DNA from: Lingula anatina
Taxonomy: Eukaryota > Brachiopoda > Lingulata > Lingulida > Lingulidae
Direction: 5' to 3'
DNA length: 64,000 nt
NCBI RefSeq assembly: GCF_001039355.2
Contig: NW_019775891.1
Location: 71,209 to 135,208, forward strand
Part shown: positions 54,791 through 64,000 of the stretch, in pieces
Position numbering within the stretch: position 1 is the first letter of the stretch
Layout of the letters: every line of letters starts with the position of its first letter
The notes under the pieces: model-generated
Database searches by the model: none
Told to the model about the DNA's origin: nothing
Seen by the model: only the letters and a program-made list of their open reading frames with translations
Made by a program: the position numbers and the translations under genes

Positions 54791-56548
54791 ATGGTGGGTG
54801 CAATCAGTCAACAGTGAACCTAAAATCCGTTTCATCTGTCCCTGTGAAACATGATTCTCGCCAATTTAGGCAAACATAATATTACCTTGTTTATAAAGTA
54901 CACGAGTATACTTTTATTTAGGGCCTGTTTATTGCACTTTGTGAAAATTATTGCTGTTAATGTCCACGCTTATCCAATATCAATCGTGTATTTTGGTGTT
55001 TCATTTCAGACGTTGGTACTGCCAGAGAAGTTCCAGCACATCTTGCGTGTGATGAACACCAACATTGATGGCAAACGCAAAATTGCGTTCGCCATGACCG
55101 CAATCAAAGTAAGGAAACCGATTTTTTGTACAAACTTCTCATATACTTCGTAGCTAATATATTATTGCTAGTGGTAAAGCCGAATGTTGTGTCCTTAGAT
55201 CACGTAAGTTGCATGTAGACAGTTTCCAAATGCACTCGTTGGTTCTTTTGGTACCGTATGGAATTAATTGTCACTTAAAACATTAAACATAGTTGCTGTT
55301 GTATTTTGATTTGAATTGTTCAGAAATGGGGAAAGAAGAGAGAGAGGTAGTTGTTTTGACTCGAACAATGAAGATTTTTATTTGAAGTACTGTGTTACTG
55401 TGTATTCTAATGGGAGAGTGTTCAGCAGTGTGTGTGTTACTTGCAGGGTATCGGTCGCCGCTACTCACATGTGTGTGCCAGAAAGGCTGACATCGACCTC
55501 AGCAAGAGGGCCGGAGAGCTCAGTGAGGAAGAGGTAGGTGTTCAGCGCTATTAATTTACAATTGTGTTGTTGTACATATGTTATAAGTTTTAAACTCGAA
55601 ACATAATTCATGATACAATACTCAATCAGTGTGTTAAAAAGCTATAAACACCCTTCCCAAAATGTCCTTCCATCATGTGAAAATGCCACAAATGCACTGC
55701 CGATATTAAAACAATTATCCCAGTTCAACATTGCAGCCCAGATGCTTGGTTACTTGCAGGTTGAGCGTATGATGACCATCCTGTCCAACCCTCGCCAGTA
55801 CAAGATTCCTGACTGGTTCCTGAACAGACAGAAGGACGTCAAGGACGGCAAGTACACCCAGGTCATGTCTAACAGCCTGGACAACAAGCTCCGTGAAGAT
55901 CTGGAGAGACTGAAGAAGATCAGGGCCCACAGAGGGCTCAGGCACTACTGGGGGTAAGGGCAGGCTGAGGGTGGGGTAGTGGGGAGGGCCCACAGGGGGC
56001 TCAGGCACTACTGGGGGAAAGACCAGGCTGATGATGGATGAGGGTGGGTTGTTCAAACTGAGTTTGGTTGAATTTCTCAATACTTGTGGGGAGCTCCAAC
56101 AGGGGACTCTGGTATTTCTGTGATTAAAGTTTGAAGTGTTGAGGAGGGGGATACTGAATGGGTATTGCTTGAGTGATTCACCACAAGAAAGGCAAGTTTG
56201 AAGTAACTTGGAGAGAGTGACTTGTTTTCATAATGCAGGTTTCTTAAATTAAAGTTGAAGGTACAGAAACGAGTAGTTGCACATCAGATTGTTGTTGAAA
56301 TAAAAGAACACTAAATTTCACTTGTGAATATGGCAAAATCTTTTATTCAGTTAAGGCCATTTATTAGTTTCCAAAGAAACCAATTTAAACAAGCTTAATA
56401 TCTAATTTACATTGTCTTAGAATTTTATATTGATACACGTGTTAGTAAATGGAATGTTTCATTTATTTTCAGCCTGCGTGTGAGAGGTCAGCACACTAAG
56501 ACCACTGGGCACAGAGGTAGAACTGTGGGTGTGTCCAAGAAGAAGTAG
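54791..56548 (+). CDS. RPS18: 40S ribosomal protein S18 (uS13)
   Basis: Small-subunit head protein near the P site and the inter-subunit bridges. Exons: 54791-54793 (ATG only), 55010-55108, 55447-55533, 55760-55953, 56473-56548; 459 bases, 152 aa, exactly the human length. It reads [57 protein letters not shown] and a basic [18 protein letters not shown] end. The first exon carries only the start codon after a TOP-like pyrimidine leader, followed by donor GTGGGT; exon 2 then gives [14 protein letters not shown] lies at 56675-56680. Head-to-head neighbour of VPS52. Confidence 0.97.
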
Positions 56549-57987
56549 AGTGGACTATAGTATATATGTGGACTTTTTCATAAGCATCAAGTGAAAATTG
56601 GTCATGAATCCGTGAATTTTTGCCATGACCAAAGCAATGTGAAGCTGGAATGGTGTATTTTACACTAAAATACTAATAAAAAGATGTACATTGTGGAATT
56701 TATGGAGTTTTTTTCCTTCCTGTGTCTCTATGCAAGCGACAAAGAAAAATAATTTTAACAAATTTGGAAAAGAAAGCAATTGTAAATCAAACTGGAAGTG
56801 CATTAATTGGTAGCAATTTTCGATCCTGAGCTCAAGACTTGCCTTTGGCAAAAATGTTTTTATCCCTCCATCCAACGGGACGTGATAATTCCAAAGTGCC
56901 TTGAAATGCAACAGAATTGGAACTCTGTTAACTGTTTTGAAAAAGTGAACACACTGCTGTTAAACTTGTAGTGCCCCGGGTATATCGTTTTGGGGCTCTG
57001 TAAAAGCATTGCCAGTTACTGAAATGGTTCATGTAAGGTTTGATTGGCCGAAATCCTGATCAATCAGAAATTTGACTGTGACAATAATTGAAAGAAATAA
57101 AATATTTGACTATGTAAAGAAGGGACAGAGGCCTTGCCGTCCTTGAACACCAAGACGAACACTGAAGTATACGGGACGGGCACTGACGGAAATCTGTCTT
57201 AATATGCTCAATACGCTGTCTTAAAACCATTTTCATGTCCATATTTAAAATTTCAGTGCTTGTATATTTTCTTCCATCTCACCCTCTCTTACACAAAGTA
57301 CCCTACAATTGTGGACCGCTAATATCTTTTTCATAGACAGTACAGCTAATAGATGCATTAAATTGAATTCAAGCTCACACAGGCTGGTACTCGTGCTGGA
57401 GTATCCATGGAAAATGAAAAGTATTATTAATTTATTCATTTACCGCGACCCCAGCACTGTACGTAATACTACAGACTAGGCACAAATGCCCTCATGTCTA
57501 GTTTCTGTGCTTGCCTTTTCACTATATAGATATAGATGATATAATTTTTTTGTTTTGGAAACGCACCCTACATGTAGGCCTACCACCAGAATGTCCAGGG
57601 GCGGATCCACGATTATTTGAAGGGGGTCCGCGGATGAGAAGCTGACCCTCCCTTCCCCCTTGGCTTGCTGTGCGGGGCACGCTGAAGGGACCCGAAAATT
57701 TTTGGTATTTTAGGAGGGCGAACGGTGCCATTTGGTACAGTTTAGAACTATGATCCAGCTAGTCACATTTCTAATATCAAGAAATCAAGGGGGGGGGGGG
57801 GGGGGGGGGTCAGGACCCTCCGGCCCCCTAAATCCGCCACTGATGTCCCTCTCTTTCTTTTCTTGATTATAATGGAGGTGAACTCAGGGTAAGACTCTGC
57901 GCAGTGTTTTTAATAGAAACTGGGTCAGAAAGCGGTCATTTGCGAACACGGCCAACCTCTTTATTACTACCAAATCATCACCGAGTC
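56549..57987 (+). other. RPS18 3' UTR and spacer to the GDAP1-like gene
   Basis: Short UTR with AATAAA at 56675-56680, then about 1.3 kb without a gene, containing the transposon-like copy at 57596-57842 with a long G run. Confidence 0.7.
57596..57842. mobile_element. Non-autonomous DNA transposon, CAGxGGCGG family
   Basis: Starts CAGGGGCGGATCCACG and ends AAATCCGCCACTG (inverted CAGTGGCGGATTT). ATGTC flanks both sides, a likely 5-base target duplication. It contains a long G run (57789-57810). Homologous, in reverse, to 37171-37346. Confidence 0.7.
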
Positions 57988-58263
57988 ATGGCTATTGAGG
58001 AGCTGACACTTTACTATTTTCCTGGATCCTACTACTCTCAAAGGGTAAGATTAAATTTGTATATTCTTTAAAACCAAACCCATTTGTCGCAAATAATCGA
58101 TCGTTGTTGATATACGTCCTGACTGTAACAAATGCTGCGGTTGTGTCGCTGTTGGCCTACATCTCCCGAGTTAGAAAGGTCACTGTACATACGTCTCTGT
58201 TATCACACTCGAATTTGTCATGGGCAAGCTGAAAAAACGAACTTCCCAAACTAGGGGTTTATG

Positions 58264-58313
<50 letters not shown>

Positions 58314-61013
58314 ACACACACACATCGTAAGGGTGAAGCGTGTGCAGATGTTTTGCTGACAAGACCGTACACCTGACAACTGCATAATTTACGAACTAAC
58401 GGGCAGAGTAGCACGTACATACGTGTACATAAATGAGATTTTAAATTTTAAATGTATGCATCCATATTGCAGGGCCAACACATAAAGAAGTGAGAAACGT
58501 TTAAAAGTTGCCCCTTCTCACTTTCATCACTGCACTAATTTGTATCTGTGACTCCTAAAGGTATGTGCATATGTTCAATATACATGTGCAATAAATTTTC
58601 TGCACAAAATCTTGGAGTGCAGATTTTCATCCATCGTATGGAATTCCCTCCCTGGATGTTTAATTGGTGTATAATGTAGTACGAGGAGTGTAGATGTGCT
58701 GTAAAAATATATATCAAACCGCTGGCAAATATTAGTCATAGCGGCTGACGGGAATTACTCTGTTTAAACGAAATGGGGGGGGGGGGGGGGGGGGGTTAAA
58801 TATACAACTTTATCGTTCAGCAAATGTCTTTTACGATGCGAAAGGAGTGACTAAGATTTTTTAAATTATTCTCTCAACCAGTAGCTTCCGTATGTGAACT
58901 AATATAAAACATTCCGTTGTTTTGCAATCTGTCTCAGAAATGATTGTTTTAAACACTCCAGATTGGGATTTTTCATGACAGACTCATGTTAAACTAATTT
59001 TCCTGAGATAAACAGTATTTTTCTCCGTCTAACCAACCTATCACACTCCTTTCCTCACACTCCCCATAACCCTGTTGCATTTTTGGAAAACGAAAAAGTT
59101 CGGAACGTACTCTAAAGTCATGGCATATCAATCACAAGACTCGCTTTTGTTATTCCTGACAGTATACATAATACCCAATCTTTTTTAACTGCAGATACAG
59201 GGTACTGATTTTAAATTGCTGTTACTTATACATGAACACAGATGTATACATATAGGGCATATGTATTCTCTTTGCAGGTGCTGTTCTATCTGAGAGCACG
59301 CAGTATACCTTTCAAGGGCCGATACGTGAACATACTTCTTGGAGAAACCTACGAGCCATGGTACATGCGGATGAACCCCAAGGGACAGGTGCCCGTCATA
59401 AAGCATCGCGGGGGGTACCTGGCAGACTCGTGTGCTATTATGCAATACCTGGAGAAGGAATATGGTAATTTTTATTTATTTATTTATTTATTTATTTTTT
59501 TTTTTGCACGTTCAGTTAAAGTTTAAGTCGCCTTAACATTTGCTAAGTAGAGTGCACTTTTGGAGCGATTGTTCTCAACTGATATGTGACGTCAGTATAA
59601 CGAAATATTTTACATCCGTTGGGATTCTTCAATGTTAGATATTTAATTTTAAACTACGAGGCAACAGTATGCGTCGCATAGAACAGGTGTGTCAAAATAC
59701 ATTTTGAATGCCTATAGATACTGCTAAAATATATATACTGTGTACATATATCTGTTTCATTGACATTTTTAGATACCCCTCCAAAGTTGTTACCTGCAGC
59801 CTCGACTCCACAGCGAGAGGAAGCACTCCGGTTTACAGATCTGATCAATTCCATCAAGATCGAAGTGATCACGTATGGGATTATAAGTTTTCCTCATCTC
59901 TCGCAAGGTGGCATGCTGGTCGGGAAATTCCAAAAGTTAATGGAGTGGAGAGGTACCTGTTGAGTGACGTTAACCGTGCGTTTTTAACAGCAATTACATC
60001 AACATCAACAATTACATCTACGCAGACGCGCACCCGAAGACGTTAATCCATTCCTTGAATATAATTTTTTATCGAATCCTGTTAAAAGTTTTGTGGACCC
60101 AGTTTTACAGTTTTTGTTTTCAACGAAATTTCTTTTACGTTTTCTCAAATGCAGTACAACTGTCGAAAATGGTGAGTGATGCAAATCTATTATCGATTTA
60201 CTTTTTTGATTCCATTTTATGTTTTAGCTAAAAGCATGGGACAATACACTCCGTTTTTAGAGAGATATAAAGCTAAATCGCCAGACCTTGAAGATGTGTA
60301 CAACCAGAAGGAAAAGGACCTGAGCGAATTTTATGCGCAATTTCGAGATGAGGCCACGGTTCAAAGAGCGATAGATGGAGCGCAAAACGTCTTGGATGAA
60401 CTGGAGGACACATTAGGAAAGAGAAAAGAAGGTGTGTAAAGAAAGGTTACTTTTCAAATTTATTAATGTTCAAATTGATATAATACTTCAGAAGTGACGA
60501 ATGGTGTAATATATGCACAGATACAAATTTCTTTGTTGTTGAATAGTCCAGTTTAGTTATTAGGCTAACGTTTCGAAGGGAATTTTTCCAAAATTACTTA
60601 ATGCTTGAACTGTGTAATATGACGTGCATTTCTGAGATCATTAAGTATTAATAACTGTTTCTTATTGAGGTGAATGTTGGCTGTGTGGCCCTGATATGAC
60701 AGTGGCAGACGTCAACCTGGCGATTCTCATCGGTCGACTGGACAGCGCCGGTATAGGATACATGTTTTGGAAAAATGGAAAACGGCCAAATATTGAGGCT
60801 TACTTTCACCGCCTCAAGAAAAACGACGTTTACAAAGCTGTATGTGAGATTAACCCATTTCTGGGAATTTTTCTCCCCCTGGTGAAGAAAAAGTTACCTT
60901 CCATCCTTGGGATCAGTGCTGTCTTGGCCATGATCGCCGTGGCCGTCTATTTCTGGAGGAAAGGAGAAATCGATTTGAACACAATTGTGGAAAAAGTGCA
61001 GTTTTGGAAATAA
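57988..61013 (+). CDS. GDAP1-like GST-family membrane protein (copy 1)
   Basis: Ganglioside-induced differentiation-associated protein 1 family: atypical glutathione-S-transferase proteins tail-anchored in the outer mitochondrial or peroxisomal membrane, acting on organelle fission and redox state. Exons: 57988-58044, 59278-59464, 59773-59952, 60228-60431, 60670-61013; 972 bases, 323 aa (human GDAP1 is longer). Thioredoxin-like N-terminus (LYYFPGSYYSQR, then GQVPVIKH and DSCAIMQYLE), helical GST-C with a long alpha4-alpha5-type insert, GPDMTVADVNLAI, GKRPNIEAYF, and a hydrophobic segment SILGISAVLAMIAVAVYF before a short charged tail. GDAP1 and GDAP1L1 cannot be separated by eye. Confidence 0.93.
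58045..59277 (+). other. Intron 1 of GDAP1-like copy 1
   Basis: 1.2 kb with a CT/CA microsatellite (58268-58323) and a G run (58775-58795). Nothing else recognised. Confidence 0.7.
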
Positions 61014-62010
61014 GAAAGTGATCGTATAATTTTAGAAGCATTTTGCATGAGTGGGTGTGAGTGGGTGGCCTTAGTGCAAATATCAACGTTATTTATAGAA
61101 TAATAGATGTAAATGTAATAATAATACATGTAAATGCATATAGAGAGACCAACCCTGTCCAAGGAATCGGATGACAAGCTGTTCTTCGTTTGTAGACAGA
61201 CCAGCAACATTATAGCCTTTGCTGATGTATATTTTACTATTCAACCTTGAAGTGCTGTTTTTTTTTCTTTTTACGGTTTAAATATATAGGGGCCTACATG
61301 GGAACTTGTGTGCTATTACAGGGCTGTCAAATATTTTTAAAAATGGCTTTGGAAATGTTTTATGTAGGTCTATGACGTCAACAAAAGAGCCAAAAATGCC
61401 TTGCCGAACAAGTTAGGCACTACATCATTCACTGAATATGAAAAACTATTATATGGAGAAGTTGTGGACAAAATCCGTGCAAATGCATTTACAGGGTATA
61501 AGCAACAAGGTTTAATGAGTAATGGCCACCTCAACATTAGCATTACAATAAGTTACAGAATAGAAAAGTAGAACACCAATGACTTTCTGTGTAGGCTAAT
61601 ATACACACATTGTGACTGATACAGTCAGAGTTAGCTTGACTATTAAAGAAGATATTTTTTTATCTGCCACAGTCGAAAATCTGAAAAATTCTACAAAGAT
61701 TCACTGGTGTTTAAGACGTACAGATATTTCACATCACAGAAAAAATAATTTCGGTGAATTTCTATTCAATATTTACCATCAAAACACATTGTATTTAAAT
61801 TAAAATCGAAGTCAAGCTAAATTTAATGTTGAACTTTTCTATCTAGGTCATTATTCTAAACGGTGTCAATATGTAGAGTTCACGCAAATCGTCTATTTGC
61901 AATATACTTAGTGTATTCCTCAGCGTCGACACAGACCAGGGTCACTTTGGACTAGTAAAGTAAATATCTTGTAAATATAGATTACGTTAGCAAGTGGCAT
62001 ATTGCAGACA
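61014..62010. other. Spacer between GDAP1-like copies
   Basis: About 1 kb, AT-rich, no supportable gene. The second copy's start lies in ACAATGGCGGACG, a good YY1-type context. Confidence 0.6.
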
Positions 62011-63710
62011 ATGGCGGACGACGAATTAACAGTTCTCTACAATCCAGGATCGTTTTACTCACAAAAGGTAACTTAATAAATTATTTTAACTTTGCATGAG
62101 TGCATAACACAACCGGTGAAAAACACTGCTATGTTATTAAATGATAAGTGAAGATTATGTGACAATCAGATTAGATTTCTTCTCGAATAGTGTCATGGAA
62201 GGCCATGTCCGAGGAAAAATATTATTTTGTATTCCTTTAACCATTATATATGTATTTGCCGAGGTAAAACCGTTATCCATATGAAAGATGGGTTACTAGG
62301 CCAACTGACAGTACCAATTATATCCCAGGCGTGCGTCCAGGGTTACGTGTCAGTAGATGTAGCTGACCTCCTTCTCCCCACCCTCACCCCGCTCTCTCTC
62401 TTTCTTTCTCATCCAGCTGTCTCTCTTCTTCTTCTTCTTCTTCTTCTTAATTTGCTTCTTTTTCTTCTCTCTCTCTCTCTGTCTCTCTTCTTCGCCTTCC
62501 TCTCTCTGTTCTACTACTTCTTCTTTTTCTTGTTCTCTCTCACTCTGATATCACAGACCATAGATTCAAGATATAACGAAGAACATTGGTATTAAGTTAA
62601 ATAGCCCGTGCACAACATGCAGGTGTACTCTATCCTCTCCTACAGACCAGCTTGGTGTTTTGGTGGAAAATTCTCGCTACAGAAATAGGCACATTTACTG
62701 TACCTAGTGAATGACCAGAGAAATATCTGCAGATATCCAGAGAAACATTCTCTCTGTGACCCCAGTAGAGGGTACTGTACTTAACTGAGAGGAGCACTCG
62801 TACATTGTAGGTTTTAATGAGGTCCAATAAATCACTCCAATACAATAACCCTGTAGCCTCATCGTGCACGCACATCTGGATGGTAGGAGGCTGAAATATA
62901 TTGGGTGGCTAAAAAAAAGCGTTACCAATTTCAAATTTCAGTAACTTCAACAGTTTGAAGATATTGCAATAAAACTGAAGATATTTCAGGAAAATGATGT
63001 TTTTTTATAAACGCTTAACATTTCACGACTCTGCCTTTCTTAGTTTTGGCAAACCGAAAAAATCAAAATCGTTAGTCAAGGTGTCAAATCTGCCAGTCAC
63101 TGGCACCCGTCAGAAGTCACATGGGCCAACATGGCATTTTTTTACTTAAGATTTTTTTTCTGCTTTTTTTTCTGTTTTTCCCTAATATACCCCTAATTCC
63201 ATTGCAATATCTTTAAAACTGTTGAAGTACTTGAACTTTGAACTTAGTATTTTTTTTGCCACCAGTTATACATAATTATTGAAAATATTATTTAAGGACA
63301 CTGTTAGAGCAAACAACATAATTTCCATAACTGTTTAAGAAAGCATATTAATGATATTTAATTACTGTATTATCAGGATACATGGGTGTGCTCCACAGGT
63401 AAAAACTTGCTGTTGTCAGGGCATGCGAGAACCGATTCTGACGCTTGCTTTTTTTCTGTTTTATTATTATTATTATTATTTTTGTTCAAGTAGCTCATCA
63501 TGTTTTCCTTGCACATGTTGCAGGTTGCACTATATCTGAAGGAGCGGAATATTTCGTTCAACGAAAATATCATCAATTTAGCCGGTGGAGAAACATACAA
63601 ACCATGGTTCCTTAGAATCAACCCTGAGGGCCAGGTGCCCGTTCTAAAGCACCAAGGGAAATACATTCCAGATTCTAAAGCCATTATTGACTATCTGGAG
63701 AATGCCTACG
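62011..63710 (+). CDS. GDAP1-like protein (copy 2), 3'-truncated by window end
   Basis: Two exons seen: 62011-62067 (19 codons, MADDELTVLYNPGSFYSQK) and 63524-63710 (62 codons plus one base). The lengths and phase are identical to those of copy 1. The second exon has VALYLKERNISF, GETYKPWF, NPEGQVPVLKH and DSKAIIDYLE, the GST thioredoxin-fold N-terminus. Remaining exons lie beyond 64000. Clear tandem paralogue of the preceding gene, well diverged in sequence. Confidence 0.92.
62068..63523 (+). other. Intron 1 of GDAP1-like copy 2
   Basis: 1.5 kb holding a CT-rich stretch (62386-62550) and the inverted-repeat element at 62904-63263. A small MITE-like relative (AATATCTGCAGATATCC near 62727) also occurs. 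Confidence 0.7.
62904..63263. mobile_element. 360-bp inverted-repeat element, GGTGGC ends
   Basis: About 60-base terminal inverted repeats: left starts GGTGGCTAAAAAAAAGC and includes CTTCAACAGTTTGAAGATAT; right is its inverse, ending TTTTTTTTGCCACC. Non-coding interior. MITE-like; superfamily not assigned. Confidence 0.65.
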
Positions 63711-64000
63711 GTTAGTTATCTAATAATATTTGCACTTCCTTAGATTCGTAATCACGTGCTCTTGATATTACTGCTTAGTTTTGCATTCTGTTTTATTATT
63801 TTATAAAATTGAGAAATGTTTTTAGTGGACATGAGGATAAATTAATTGACTTGATGTATGCATTTTCTTTTTGGTGGCGGATGTGTAATCTGGGTATCTC
63901 TTATGTGTTGCTTACACCCTAGTTCTTGTTTGATTTACTAGTACATTGTTGTCTCTAAGTAGCTTATATCTTAATAAGTACACGAGCAATCTGCCAAAAT
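63711..64000 (+). other. Start of intron 2, GDAP1-like copy 2
   Basis: After donor GTTAGT. No further exon in the remaining 290 bases. Confidence 0.7.

Noticed and set aside
54734-54835. Upstream in-frame extension of VPS52 to the ATG at 54835
   Set aside because: It would run through the RPS18 start, TOP tract and NRF1-like site, and the added residues do not resemble the family; kept only as a possibility.
57988-61013. Ordinary cytosolic glutathione S-transferase
   Set aside because: The long helical insert, GKRPNIEAYF and the C-terminal hydrophobic anchor are GDAP1 features.

Overview
The window is animal nuclear DNA. Its genes are split into short exons by AT-rich GT-AG introns of about 100 bases to 3 kb, with many dinucleotide microsatellites, poly-C/poly-G tracts, small inverted-repeat transposons and two N gaps. 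Gene content and intron style suggest a marine invertebrate, perhaps a lophotrochozoan (mollusc- or brachiopod-like), but nothing here fixes the phylum.

Layout. (1) 1-32640, plus strand: the 3' part of CEP350, a centrosome/microtubule scaffold, in 39 distinct exons with an IQ motif, coiled coils, a CAP-Gly domain and the stop. Exons 6-12 appear twice in tandem (2105-5205 and 5223-8609); this is either a real in-frame duplication or two haplotypes placed side by side. (2) 34589-44132, minus strand: an 18-exon gene whose joined exons stay in frame for 1317 codons. It encodes a chymotrypsin-fold (PA-clan) protease-like domain with Cys at the nucleophile position, a Roc GTPase interrupted by a zinc-ribbon-like insert, a COR domain and a C-terminal caspase. 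I do not know of a described protein with this order; it is the most interesting object in the window. (3) 47467-54733, minus strand: complete VPS52 (GARP/EARP tethering subunit, 702 aa, 19 exons), with two introns carrying minor (U12) spliceosome signals, one of them AT-AC. (4) 54791-56548, plus strand: complete RPS18 (152 aa), head to head with VPS52; the two start codons are 57 bases apart. The human orthologues are also head-to-head neighbours. (5) 57988-61013, plus strand: a complete GDAP1-family gene (323 aa), followed from 62011 by a second copy with the same exon structure that runs off the window.

The genes are mostly independent housekeeping loci: centrosome scaffold, endosome-to-Golgi tethering, ribosome and mitochondrial/peroxisomal membrane. 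The Roc-COR-caspase gene stands apart. By domain logic it looks like a GTPase-switched apoptotic or immune sensor-effector. CEP350 and this gene are tail to tail. VPS52 lies upstream of it on the same strand, across about 3.3 kb that hold a 67-bp perfect hairpin. Several families of short non-autonomous DNA transposons sit in introns and spacers.
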